This document shows positions 33,030 through 44,260 of a stretch of DNA of 64,000 bases, one piece after another. This DNA is from Gnetum montanum (Eukaryota > Streptophyta > Gnetopsida > Gnetales > Gnetaceae). The stretch is from assembly GCA_015680685.1 (NCBI GenBank), contig MNCI01014239.1, positions 417,827 to 481,826 on the forward strand, given 5' to 3'. A model generated the notes under the pieces. It was not told the origin of the DNA, searched no databases, and worked only from the letters and a program-made list of their open reading frames with translations. The position numbers were made by a program, and so were the translations under genes. How positions within the stretch are numbered: position 1 is the first letter of the stretch; every line of letters starts with the position of its first letter.

Positions 33030-33037
33030 TATAAATA
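33030..33037 (+). promoter_or_regulatory. TATA box of the P1 LTR
   Basis: TATAAATA followed by CCCCC, 670 bp from the LTR end, the same distance as in M1. Confidence 0.7.
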
Positions 33038-33701
33038 CCCCCATCCTCAAAGTTTTATGGGTTGGAAAAATTTGAAGTAGGTTGGAAAATTCGAAGTACA
33101 TTTTTCATTTTGGTAAGTTAAGGCATTCACAAATTTTAGGTTAGCATTTCGCAAGGTTACACACGACCATAGCTCACCGCAATACACCATAGACCATCGT
33201 AGTCCACTACACACTACGGTGGCCAACCTAGCAAGCACAGACACCATAGTAGAACCGCATTCTTCATAGCCAAACACCTCTTAGATATGAATACACTATC
33301 CACTACACCTATTATACACTGCATACCTTCTCATCCCTTTTAAGGTTAACTATGCTCAACCCCATTTGGGGTGGTGTTCCATTCTCTCTTGCTCTCTTTC
33401 TATGCATTTTTAGCATTTCATTTGCATTTTCTATTATTTTTATACATAGTCACACATTAACACCTTCATTTTTCAATGGAAACCTTAACTATGCTCACCC
33501 TTGTTGATACTACTAACACCACAAACACCCCTTAACACTTAGCATCATTTGGCATTTGCATTTTGTAAGTCCCTATTCGATCAACAAGACCATTTAGGGA
33601 ACCCCATTTTCACTTTCAATATGCCATCAAGCAAACTTAGGGTCAAGCTATATACTTATGAACCCCTCAATGTTCTAGCCACCAATGTTTTCAATCTTAT
33701 A

Positions 33702-34600
33702 GAAAAAAAGCTAAGCATGCCAATCAAAGGTATAAGGGAAAGACTGCTATAGTAAAGGAAGTTGTAGAAAATAAATCACATGATGATGGTGGATGTGACA
33801 TTTCTTAATATGAACATCCTAAGGGATGTTGCCCCATTGTTTCACACTTATAGGATTCTAGGGTGTATGCTCTGAATCCATGACTAGAAAAAATAAAAAC
33901 ACCCAAAAGATTACCTTATCCTCAAGGTAATCGTAGAAAGTTTCATCAACAACACCAATATTATCCAAGTGAAACTCTACCACAACTATACAACTAGCAT
34001 CAACAATGACACCAACTATAGTCATTGGGGATGCCACCACCAAGGCAACTTTACCCTTTCAGATAGTCAAATCCATATGGGTATTATGTTCAGCAACCCC
34101 TATCTCCACATGACTCTTCTAGTTACGTTTCTCCTTTCCAACATTACTAATATCCTTCTGAATACTATAGAACTCATTCTCCACATTCTAGAAGGGATAC
34201 CACATTTAATTCTTATCCTCCTTTTGTTCCTACACCTATTCATCCACCCTCAATGAAATTACTATCTATTCCATCCATGTAGGATGAACTTTTATCTCAT
34301 CAACAATAAGGTAATGCTACCATGGCCATCAATCTACAACTAGTTCATCAATTGAATGGTTCAAAATCTCATGCTCATAAAATATCATTTTTTTAATCCA
34401 ATAGCCCTACTAAGCCCTCAAGGACTTAGGCAACTAGTCATCCTACTCCTACCTCATCCTCTACAAACCATTTCATTCGGATCCCTTCAAACCAAATGTC
34501 ATCCAAAACTTATTCTCTTATGCTCACTCATGTCATATTTGATTGGATCCAAGTTGGCAACCTTCCTAGAAAATTATCTAATATTCGAAGTCCTCTTATC
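33702..34600 (+). pseudogene. P2 gag C-terminal part
   Basis: Starts with AKHANQRYKGKTA-like sequence, then the zinc-knuckle region at 33794-33829 (C-D-I-S, stop, Y-E-H-P-K-G-C). In P5 this reads C-x2-C-x3-H-x3-C; here the second Cys has become Ser. The Y-, P- and Q-rich tail that follows aligns with P5 (56270-56700) and M2 (47500-47065). Stops are frequent. Confidence 0.65.
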
Positions 34601-34629
34601 TATTTGTAGATTGCTAAGAATGAACCATG

Positions 34630-34975
34630 TAAAGCTCTTCTTCATTTAGGTTCTAGTGTGAACTTAACTTCTCATGAGATGTATATTGCCTAGAACTTGT
34701 CACCTCTTAAGAAGAGCAATATCTTATTGGAATTGGCAAACCAGTCGATTACTATTCCATTGGGATCCATAGAAGACATTATGACCACTGTCTATGGGTG
34801 TTCCTATCCTACTGATTTCCTAGTAATCAAGGTTGAGAATTGGAAGGGGGACTTCTCAATCATTATGGGAAGGCCATTGCTAAGCACTATTAATGCAAAA
34901 ATAGGCATTAGAGATCTTTCCCTGAAGACATCTAAGAAAAATGCATTTGGAAAGATCAATAAGAAATGAGTTCCA
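34630..34975 (+). pseudogene. P2 retropepsin (protease)
   Basis: The active-site region reads KALLHLGSSVNL: the catalytic Asp codon has become His (CAT at 34643-34645). The rest is open at 34697-34969 with SPLKKSNILLELANQSITI, YPTDFLVIKVENWKGDF and IIMGRPLLSTINAKIG. Clearly homologous to the P34, M2 and P5 copies. Confidence 0.85.
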
Positions 34976-35559
34976 TGCATCATGTACAATGATACAAGAT
35001 GCAATTGCGTGCAGAAATTCTAGTCCATGAAATAAGCATCTATTTTCATGTGCAGGTAGTGTGCACATGAATTAGATATTCAAAGGTGTTTGTACATAGT
35101 AGCCATAAAACAAGAAGGCACCTAGTGGCTAACCACTGATTTTAAAAGTAGCATAATGTGCATGTAACCTACTAAGAGCCTAACATGTGCTTATGTCATA
35201 GGCATGGATGAACTAAAGTAAGTTCATTACCAACTCTCTAATGATGAAAATGATAATACCAATTGTGAAGAGTTGGAGATCCATAAGAATTTCAAATAAG
35301 AGCCCCTAAATTTGAAAACTCTACCTACTGACCTGGAATATGCATTCTTATACAATGAAAAGTCAGTCATACGTAATGTCAAACTTGCTCTCAATAAAAA
35401 GCAAAACTATTTAAAGTGGTCAACAAATGGCCAACAATCTTTTCCTAGTCATATCTTGAACTCACTAGAATTAATCCATGAATATGACAACATTTCATTT
35501 ATACTAATCCATGAAGCCAAGGAGGTAACCAAAATGGTGGTTGAATTCAAAATTAAAGT

Positions 35560-36060
35560 AGATCATAAATGAGGAGATTAAGCAACTCCTTAAGGTAGGG
35601 TTTATCTATCCCATTGTGGATAGTGAGTTGGTCAGCCCACTCATGATAGTGCCAAAGAGAGGTGGAAAATGATGGATTTGTATCGAATTCAAGTTGTTAA
35701 ACACGGCAACATTCAAAGATCATTTTTGGTTATCATTCTTTGATCAGGTGTTGGACACCATATATAGGCATTACTATTACAGTTTTTTGGATGGTTATAT
35801 TGGCTATAACCAAATCTAGATTATACCAAAAGATTAGGCCAAAATAGCATTCACAAGTCCTTGGGGGACCTTTACATATTGCAAGATGCCTTTTGACCTA
35901 TGTAATGCTCCTACCACTTTCCAACACCTAATCTTAAGCATCTATTAGTAGAAAATCGATAGTAGAGTGGAAGTCTCTATGGATGACTTCTCCACTTATG
36001 GCACTACATTCAAGTAAGCCTTACACTACCTTGAGTAAGTGCTTAAAAGATGTATGTAAA
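35560..36060 (+). pseudogene. P2 reverse transcriptase
   Basis: Reads NEEIKQLLKVGFIYPIVDSE, FLDGYIGYNQI, SPWGTFTYCKMPFDLCNAP and the catalytic site VSMDDFSTYG (35976-35987, SMDD where YxDD is usual). At least eight stops lie within it. A connection region follows to 36400. Confidence 0.85.
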
Positions 36061-36404
36061 TAAACCTATAGCTCAATTGGAAAAAGATCCATCTCATGGT
36101 CCAAGAAGGAATTGTATTGGGGCATCAAATTTTGTAAGAAGGGATCAAGGTAGACCCCAAAAAGATAAGGATCATCCAAGGAATCACCCATTAACCAGAA
36201 ACTATAAAATATGTTCAATCATTCCTTGGACACACTAGTTACTATCAATGATTTATGGAGAATCTCTATATGATCAGAAAATCATTTCTCAAGCTAACAA
36301 AGAAAGATGCTTCATTCATGTAGACCAAAGAATGCAAAAATGCATTCTAGAGCCTCAAGCAGAAGCTCATGGAGACTCCAATTCTACAAGTACCTAACTA
36401 GTTC

Positions 36405-36760
36405 AAACCATTTCATATAATGATAAATCAATCAAATTATGCCTTTGGAGTCATGCTTACATAGTTAGATAACAAGAAACATTCATATTACATCCACTAC
36501 ACAAGTCAAAGCATTATGGATGCATAGTTGAATTACACCACCATAGAGAAAGAGCTAGTGGTGGTGGTGTATGCTCTGGAAACATTTAGGTACTATGTGC
36601 TTCGATAAAAAGTGTTTGTGCACACTAACCATAGTGTCATTCTCTTCCTCATGAATAAGCCAATGATAAGTCCATGTGTCATACAATGGCTTATGATCTT
36701 GCAAAAGTTCATTCTTGCAATGGTAGAACAAAAGGGAACTATGAATGTGATCACTGATCA
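36405..36760 (+). pseudogene. P2 RNase H domain
   Basis: Reads KPFHIMINQSNYAFGVMLT, then YIHYTSQSIMDA, LNYTTIEKELVVVVYALETF and VFVHTNHSVILFLMNKP. The first catalytic Asp (DAS in P5, 58757) has become Asn. There is no second RNase H, unlike P1 and M1. Confidence 0.82.
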
Positions 36761-36899
36761 GCTATCTTAGTTATAATGGGATAACAAAGAGAAGGAGAGC
36801 CCACTCTTTGACCCAATTTCTAATGAACTCTTCTTTGCTGATGTAATAAATAAATAAGTACCCTTAGAACCAAAATTTTGTGATGGCATCCTCACTTAT

Positions 36900-38160
36900 C
36901 TTCTCACTTAGAAGATGCCATAAGGTCTAGACTACAAAATGAAACAACAATTTCTTCATTGGATCCAACACTTCATAGAAATAAACAAACACCTTTACAA
37001 GGTGTGTGTCAATGGCCTAGTTTGTTGGTGTGTCCTTGATACAAATCAATTATGTGTTCTCCAAGATGCTCACGAAGGCCCTTGTAAAGGCCACTATGAA
37101 GGGAGATGCATGGTCATTAAAATCATAATGGCAGGATACTATTGGCCCACAATATTTAGGGATGCTCACCAATTTGTCTAATCTTATGAATGCTATCAAT
37201 GAGATGGTGGGATGACCACAAAAATGGAGGGTCCTTAACTATGGATTCAACTACTCAAATCCTTTGACATATGGGGCATTGACTTCATGGATTCCATCAC
37301 ACCCATGTCAAGTGGAAAGGCATATATAATCATTGTCATTGATTTCTATACCAAATGGGAAAAAGTAACAGTCATCATCAACTATAAATCATCCACTACT
37401 ACATGGTTTCTACAAAAAAAATTTGTAAATAGTTTTGGGATGCCATTTACAATGATATCTGACAACAAACCCCATTTTGTAGGTGCTACTTTTCACAAGC
37501 TTATGTTGTTTAGGGGTTGAACATAAATTAACACCTTACCAACCCTCAAGCCAATAGTCAAGTAGAAGTTACCAATAGGGAGATCACAAAGATCTTAATG
37601 AGAATTATTAACAAATACAAGAGAAACTGAAGCACAAAATTAAATGATGCCCTCTGGGCATACTACTCAACATGGAAACTTCTTATAGGCTACTCTCCCT
37701 GTGAGTTGGTGTACAAAAAAATTCCAACACTTTCAATTTAGTTTGAGCTTGATACACTTTCAATAGCCTATGACTTGGACCTTGACCTTATCCTAGCATA
37801 AAAAAAAAAGATTAATCAACCTGAATGTGCTAGATGAAAATCATTTGGTGGCCTTGTCCTTAAATGAAGTGTACAAGGCATTCGACAAACAATGACATGA
37901 CCTAAGAATCAAAAGGATCAAACTTCAACCTAGAGATAAGGTCCTCTATTTGAACCCCACACATGTTCCTCAAAAAACCACATTCCAAACATTGTGGGAG
38001 GGGCCTTATAGCATCTAAGAAATATTTCCTTCTAGGGTCATGATCATATACAAACCTGAAAGCCCAAACAAGAAGTAGTTGGTCAACATCCAATAGGTAA
38101 AGCCTTTCCACAAGCCCAAGCAAGCCAGTGCAACAAATACCTTAACAAATGAACAATCAC
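36900..38160 (+). pseudogene. P2 integrase
   Basis: The zinc region shows DAHEGPCKGHYEGRC and YECYQ (37060-37200). The core shows FDIWGIDFMDSITP (first Asp) and TMISDNKPHFVGATF (second Asp); the Glu region near 37560 is readable as QVEVTNREITKI after a frameshift. The C-terminal part LWAYYSTWKLLIGYSPCEL leads to a GPYS-like segment near 38010. A polypurine-like motif follows at 38191. Confidence 0.85.
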
Positions 38161-39371
38161 TTTTAATTTTTTGGATCTCCTCCTTCCAACTTAGTCATGG
38201 GAGAGATGGCCATCTGTGCTAATCATATACATGGCTTCTCAATTTTTCTATTTTTTATTTTACACATTTTTATTTTTGCAAATTATTTATTTTGTATCTT
38301 TTTTATTTTAAAACTCCATTTGGAACATTTTTCCACCTTCTCCATCATCCATCCATGTTACCCATAACTCACCTCACTGCTAATGTCCATGTTCTTGTTT
38401 GATTTCTTTGCCTGATGTACTTGAATTCTTTGGTAGAATCTTCTCGGTTTTGATCCTTAACTTTCATAAACCATTAATCACTTATGGATTACATGGACTC
38501 CTTAGGTTAAGGTTATGCAAGCATGCACCTATTATGGGGAGAACCTACTTGCATATCCTTGGTTTGGTTCATTAAGTACCTTATCCTTAGGTATTATTGC
38601 AATAAGAATTTTTCACGCATCCATCTTCTACATCCAACCATGTGCTCCTTTAAGTATTTTCTTTAATTCACACATTCTTTATAAAATTTCTGAATTTTTG
38701 AGCTTTCAAAGATCCTCTTCAATAATTTTATCATATTCTTGGCTTTTCTTCGACTCCATAGACCTTAAATTCATTCAATAATTTCTTGTTTTCTTTGAAA
38801 TATTCAAGTTTGAAAATTTTGTTTATGAACCTTATAAACGGGACCCCGTTGACGAAGCCCATGCATATATGAGGCTCCATATATGTAGCGCTATCAATGC
38901 AATGCAAAAATAACATATATATATATACATACACACAACCCACCTTAGCAATTTTCACATTTTCTCTCAAACATCCAAGGAGTTTTTACATTTTTCATGG
39001 CCCAAAACCTTTCAAAGCCCATAACTTCCTAACCATTTGTCCAAATCATTCCATTCTTTGACCTTGTAGACCCTAGAGGTAAGCTCTTAGTCGTGGGGGC
39101 CATAAACATGCCATTCTTGATAGAAAATGTTTCAACATTTTTCTAACTCCCACAAAGGTTTAACTAAGAAATCAACATTAAAACAACAAATTACAAGAGT
39201 TAAACCCTTCCAATGAGCTTTGGTGACACTTATAATAAAAATTAATTAATAAAATAAGAAATCTACCATGATCTAACTCTAGCCAAGTGTAACTAATTAA
39301 TGAGATAAGGTATCCAATTATTCTAAGTTACACATTATATCTACTAATCCATGAATGTTTTATGATCATAG
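38161..39371 (+). other. P2 3' non-coding region
   Basis: Begins with a polypurine-like motif (TTAGTCATGGGAGAGATGG, 38191-38209), then T-rich sequence. The conserved hairpin is at 38511-38558, and a second motif (TTAGTCGTGGGGGCC) at 39088. No coding content is seen. It is collinear with P5 60480-62561 but shorter. Confidence 0.68.
38511..38558 (+). other. Conserved hairpin, P2 copy
   Basis: GGTTATGCAAG (38511-38521) faces CTTGCATATCC (38548-38558), 10 of 11 pairs. The loop is shortened but keeps CCTATTATGGGGAGAACC. Confidence 0.72.
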
Positions 39372-42160
39372 ATGACACCAAAAGGTAAACACACATAGGA
39401 AGGAGGACCATCTCAACCAAGGGAGAAATAGCTAAGAATAGGAAGGGGCCAAGAATAGGCCCAAGAAGAACCAAGTGCAACCCATGCCAAAAAACCTCTT
39501 AGGAAAGAGGCTAAAGTTGAGTCTCTTCACCAAATTCTAGAACAAGTGGGAATAACAGAACATTCCCACTGAGACGAGGCACTAGCTTAACAAGCAAACC
39601 TTGAGGTGACCTTGACAAAAGCCTACCTAAATAAAATTTGATTAAGAAAGGTCAAAAATATAGTGCTCTAAGAGTTAAAATTTGGCTCTTTCTTAGAGCA
39701 AGCACCTAAAAAGATACAAGACCAATTGAAGACCTCTCCCGTATGGCCAATTATCACTTCCAATGGGGAGTGGTATATGGGAGAGACATTCCTATTTTTG
39801 AAAAATGGTCAAAATCAAGGATATTTTAGTGCCCTACTCGATGCAAGCCATTGTAGAGGCACTTTGGTTGCCTGAAATTGGGATGAATCTTGTCAAGTTT
39901 CTAATGCAAGTAGACCCCAACATCAAAAAATAATGGGTTCAATGGTGCTATGATGTCAACCATGAGAAGTATGGTGCACTCACACAGGAAAAATGAATCC
40001 ACTACAAGATTTTAGCCTTTTACCTAAATCCCATGATGAGGCCTAGCAAGATCACTATCTTTTCTATTTGTGCATGTGCTATTTGAGTGGGAGAGTTTCA
40101 TTCAACCTTCCACAATTGATCTAGAGATAAAGAAGTGATTCAAGGAGAACGAATGTGAAAGGAAGACACTTTCCTTCTCATGCCTAATTAGAAAACAATG
40201 TTAAAGAATAGGAATATTCTGCTATCCTAATGATGTTGTCTAATAATCTAAAAAGAGGTGTAGCAATCACCGCCTCCACCTACCACTTAGAAAATAGTGT
40301 TGGACAATGCTGCAACATCCCAAAAGTTGCATGAGTTCCAAGAATGGCTCTTGAGTAAACAATAACTACAAGCAAGCATGAGTGGTGGAGACCCATTTGT
40401 GTACCAATCTAGAATGAATCACCTAAATAAGATGGCCCAAATAGTTAGCCTAATGGGGGGAGGTGGATTTATTTTCTTTACCCAACAAATGTAGCTATTC
40501 ACAAGGTTAAATCCTAGCACTAGAGAAGTAATGGTATCTTTCTCAAAATAGCAGCAACTCCTAAATATTTTTAGGAATAGTGAAAATTTTTCAATGTGCT
40601 TGAAGAAGGACAAGAAAGATATAGTAGTAGTAATGCAACACTAAGGACAAGAAATAGTAGCAGAGGTGGTTGCTGATAGAATTGTTGAGACACTCATGTA
40701 CCTACAGCATTTATACTAAACATCACTATACTAAAAAATGTGTAAACATCTGTAGGAACCATAAGTGGTAGATTAAGCATAGCACAACATCAATAACTAC
40801 TAAACTAATTGGTAGGAATTGTTAAATTGCTTCTAAATTTCTATGACCTTCTAGATAATATATTTGCAACCTAGTTGAAGCTGCTAGAGGTAAGGGGCAA
40901 GAATATTATTTTGGAAGCACAACTCAAAATAGCTAAGAATCTAAATGAATACTTGTCTGCAAAAGTTGCTAAATTGAGATCTTAGATTGCCAATCTTGCA
41001 TTTCTCAACCCAGCATTGATAAGAGATGAAGCTCTTGAATATCTTCATACTAGGTTGAAAGAGGTTGAGGATGCGATGGAAATAGCAGTGTTCTATTGAT
41101 CCTTGGTAGAGGCTACACAGCATGAGATTCAAAAGGCCTTAGATCTAACTCATCAGAAAAATGTGCAGCTAACTAGAGAAAACCATCATTTGTGAAATAT
41201 TTATGTGCATAAATAAAAGTCGACTAATTTTATCTATTAATAGTAGGAGTAACTAGCCAAAGGAAATATAGAGTTAAGAAGCTTGGTAGCTGTGGATAGA
41301 AACCTCTCCATGGAGGAGGTCTATGCCCTTCACCAAAAGATTGTAATAGAGATAACCATCTAGAAATCAAAGGCTCTCAAATTTGAGAAAGTTAAGGATT
41401 GCTACAAAGACAGAGTTGGCCTACAGAAGGAAACAAATGAGAAACACATTCAACTGATGAAGGAAAAGGTGAATGAGAATCTCTAGCAACTCCAAGAAGG
41501 ATGTGAATTATGGGAGCCCATCATTGATGGAAATAATCAGTACAATAAAGTAGAAATTCAACTAAAGGAGTTGCAGATAGAGAAAATAACTAAATATATG
41601 AAGCTTTCCAATCTATGATATGCAAACCTATCTATGTTGACTGTTGGATGGTCATGGTCATAAATGGAAAAACAAGTGGCTAGCTTGTACTTATTGTATG
41701 AGGCTAAGTTTAAGCATCACAAGGACATTAAGAAAAATCTTGCTATGAAAAATTCTAAACTCATGGTTCTCAAGGGAAAATACACTAATCAGAGATCTAC
41801 TATCAAGATCCTAGCTCAAAGAATAAATGACTACCATGAGCTATAGAATGTATTGAAGGCATTAGATGTCAAATGCAAACAATTCATTGCCTAGTTCATC
41901 AACATCAAGGAGTTTTTCCCAGTAATGCCTTATCTATGGGATATCCCCATTCTAGTCCACATTGGCGATGCTGGGGGAATTATGAATGATCCCTAGAGAA
42001 AGAAGGAGAAGATGATGGAATTACTACATGCTTTTTGCATTCCATCAGAGGTATTAGCTATAACAGGACAATCGTAGCCTCCTTAGCCATTGCACATGCC
42101 CGAAACTAGTGAAGATCCTTTAAAACCTTAGGAGCCTCCACTGTTTGTGACTATTTGATC
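39372..42160 (+). pseudogene. P2 ORF3, coiled-coil protein in env position
   Basis: The ATG at 39372 follows ATCATAG, a possible splice acceptor, and starts MTPKGKHT. An N-terminal globular part reads FLEQAPKKIQDQLKTSP, TSNGEWYMGETF, then WLPEIGMNLVKFLMQVDPN and YKILAFYLNPMMRPSKITI. The latter resembles the putative plant transposon protein domain found in plant Gypsy elements. A long coiled-coil region follows (about 40860-41850, for example 41664-41846), and then FFPVMPYLWDIPILVHIGDA near the C-terminus. No signal peptide or membrane segment is seen, so this is not a typical envelope. Stops and frameshifts are many. Confidence 0.65.
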
Positions 42161-42284
42161 TTCTCAACCTTCTTCATGCCATCAGAGGATGTGTTGTCCA
42201 ATTTGAATAGTCATGTCATGGTGTTCAATTTTTTGTCATGAACATGACAAATTTTTATAATGATGTCAATCTATACACTCAAGA

Positions 42285-43130
42285 ACTCAATTGATCTAGG
42301 GGTTCCTTTGATTTATCTACGAGTAGCTAGAAATTTACCATGAAAAGCTCTATTGGACTTAGGTTCCATGGTAAATTCAATCTCTTATGAAACATATCAT
42401 GCATGGAACCTGCCACCCTTAAAGGAGTTCAATATAAGGTTAGAGCTTGTAGATTATTCTATTTTCATTCCTTTGGAATAGATAAAAGATGTGGTGACCA
42501 CTATCAATGGGTAGTCTTATTAAGTAGACTTTCTTGTAATCAATGTAAACATGAAGATAATGAATTTCCAATTATCATGGGGGAGTACATGGCTTAGCAC
42601 AATTGATGCTATGTTAAGTATGAGAGATTTATCTACTGAAATATCTAAGGAAGATAAGCACAAAGCCATACACATGCAATGGATTCCATGTATTACTATT
42701 GATAAAGAAGGGTGCAATCATGGACTGACCTTTCATAATGTTAACACAGTCACCATACTAGTCCACAACAATAGTGAAATGCAAACATGTGCAAAAGGAA
42801 GAGTAGGGTCACCAAACCAAAAGACACCCAATGGCCAACAACTAAGAACTTTCAACTATCCAAACTATGCATGAAACTATCTGATTCACTTATTAATTTC
42901 CATTCTAAAGAGATGAATCCAACTGAGAGCCCACAAACAAAACTATTAAACCATAATCATACACCACTAGGGAAAGAAAATAAGAACTTAGAAGATCAAG
43001 ATTCCATTAACATCAAGATTAACTGGGACAATAACCAAAAAGTTAGATCACTAAGAATGGTAAGTAAGCCACCTAGAGTGTATGATACAGGGAATCTAGG
43101 AAGCATTTTCCTAATACTTGTCCATGAGTT
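42285..43130 (+). pseudogene. P34 protease with gag-pol tail
   Basis: The active site reads KALLDLGSMVNSISYE (Asp codon 42356-42358), so D-L-G. The flap region is NIRLELVDYSIFIPLE and a later block is WGSTWLSTIDAMLSMRDL; a frameshift lies near 42545. The tail open at 42787-43158 aligns weakly with the P5 linker (KPKDTQWPTTKNFQLSK against KQEDTRWLIADFKSNK). It then stops at the polypurine-like motif at 43131. There is no trace of RT or integrase. Confidence 0.78.
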
Positions 43131-43440
43131 TAGTCACGGGGGAGATACTCTATCTTGATTTATGAATTAATAAATGTTTTTTAATTTTTTGTTTTACAAT
43201 TCTTTTTACTTTTCCTATTTCTTGATACAAATTTTTCCATTCTTTTATACTTTTAGTTTCTTTCCATTTTTTCACATTCTTTGATATTTTCTCATGCTTT
43301 TATACCTTTCCATTTCTTAAATTTTTTATATTATTTTATATTTTTTTCAATTATTTAATGATTTTTTATTCTTTAACATTTTTCATTCTTTACATCTTTT
43401 TCCAATTCTTACTATCTTTTTCATGCTTTGTTTTCATGAC
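43131..43440 (+). other. P34 start of 3' non-coding region
   Basis: TTTAGTCACGGGGGAGATAC (43130-43149), then T-rich sequence rich in TTTTTCATTCTTT. It is cut by the M2 LTR and continues at 47786. Confidence 0.6.
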
Positions 43441-44260
43441 TAATGAGTGGCAAGATACCCCTACACTTAACCATATGAATACAAGTGTTACACGCACGAT
43501 CTAGTCGAACTCCACAGACTAAGTGCCTACATGCCTTATGGAACACTTAAGGTTAATCATTCATCGTCTTCCTAGACTTACTTATATTTGTCACAGTTGT
43601 ATGGTTAAGTAAGTCTGAGGTATGTGATTTTTATAGTTTTTATGTTTTATCTCCTATGCTAATGAGGTAAAGGGTGAAGAGACTAATTAACTAACTAACT
43701 AAGCCTTATTTAACCTAACATCAGCATCCGTTTCCACTTACCATTCACACCCTGAACCAATGAAACCTTGATTAAAAAATGCTATTCATTGCTAGGATTA
43801 CCAAGTGTAACACACGTGCTCAAAGTGGTCGTACTAAATGCACTTAACTATGGGAGAAGGATTGAGAGAGATTTAAGTAACTAATAAATCATTTAAATGA
43901 TAAATAATAAATAATAGTAATTGAAATCCTAATTAGCTTAGTCCATGCACTGCAATCATCTTTCTTTCTATACACAAACTTGTGTTCAGGTACAATATTT
44001 GCTCGAATAAAGATCCGTTCACTTTGGAGCTCCTACTGCAGGCACATGGAAATTATTCTATCTCTGGAGAGGTAAAACTACCAAAGTTTCACTATGGTCT
44101 AGGCCTAAACTCCAAAACAAGGGAGAGCCACTTCTTATTTATAGAAATGGTGGCAGACTGCGATATCGTGTACGTGATATTACAGGGGATGACGAGATAT
44201 CGCATACGTGATATCGCGGGGGATGCAATATCACGGCCCATGCAATATTGTGTCCCACCA
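43441..44260 (-). repeat. M2 3' LTR (820 bp)
   Basis: On the minus strand it starts TGGTGGGACAC directly after TCATGGGGGTA and ends TTGCCACTCATTA. The last 100 bp match the A1 LTR end (GGAGTTCGAC, then GTGTAGGGGTA). GATATC cores are at 44162, 44196 and 44210, with decayed ones at 44176 and 44225. The TATA box is at 44136-44143. Confidence 0.82.
44136..44143 (-). promoter_or_regulatory. TATA box of the M2 LTR
   Basis: TATAAATA on the minus strand, followed by AGAAGTGGC, as in A1 (TATAAATAAGAGGTGGC). Confidence 0.7.

Larger units (their letters stand above)
3227..33701 (+). mobile_element. P1: Tat/Ogre-type Ty3/Gypsy retrotransposon, split by M1
   Basis: P1 consists of 3227-5520 and 21873-33701. 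In its own orientation it carries protease, a tandem array, an antisense multi-exon gene, a second array, RT, RNase H, a second archaeal-type RNase H, integrase, 3' UTR arrays and the 3' LTR. Its 5' LTR and gag would lie left of the window beyond A1. Two RNase H domains on either side of a linker before integrase are the mark of the Tat branch. M1 is inserted in exon 5 of the antisense gene, and A1 just upstream of the protease. The right end of P1 lies in the gag of P2. Its coding parts hold many in-frame stops, so it is dead. Confidence 0.8.
32139..33701 (+). repeat. P1 3' LTR (about 1560 bp)
   Basis: The start is placed at the TG of 32139 by alignment with M1; the end ATCTTATA at 33701 matches ATCATTACA of M1. 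The final 130 bp (GTCCCTATTCGATCAACAAG at 33570) match the M1 LTR end well. U3 holds five or more hairpin-forming units with AGAGTGTAGTCAAGCATAGT or similar (32160-32640). The TATA box is at 33030. P2 gag follows directly. The 5' LTR lies outside the window. Confidence 0.7.
33702..42284 (+). mobile_element. P2: Athila-like retrotransposon, 3' portion
   Basis: P2 starts within gag at the right border of P1 and continues through protease, RT, RNase H, integrase, a non-coding region and ORF3. Its 5' part lies left of the window beyond P1. Its 3' LTR is missing: at about 42285 the sequence changes abruptly to the protease of P34. Gene order, protease type and the env-position ORF fit the Athila branch, but the lineage call is tentative. 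It is heavily decayed. Confidence 0.7.

Noticed and set aside
33969-34256. 95-codon hydrophobic open frame, also seen at 56299-56685 and 47178-47423, suggesting a membrane protein
   Set aside because: It is a shifted frame of the Pro/Gln/Tyr-rich gag tail; the true frame is shown by M2 47065-47304.
43170-43440. T-rich tract as a possible origin or matrix attachment region
   Set aside because: It is the normal T-rich start of the Athila-like 3' region, seen also at 250-360, 38230-38330 and 60560-60740.
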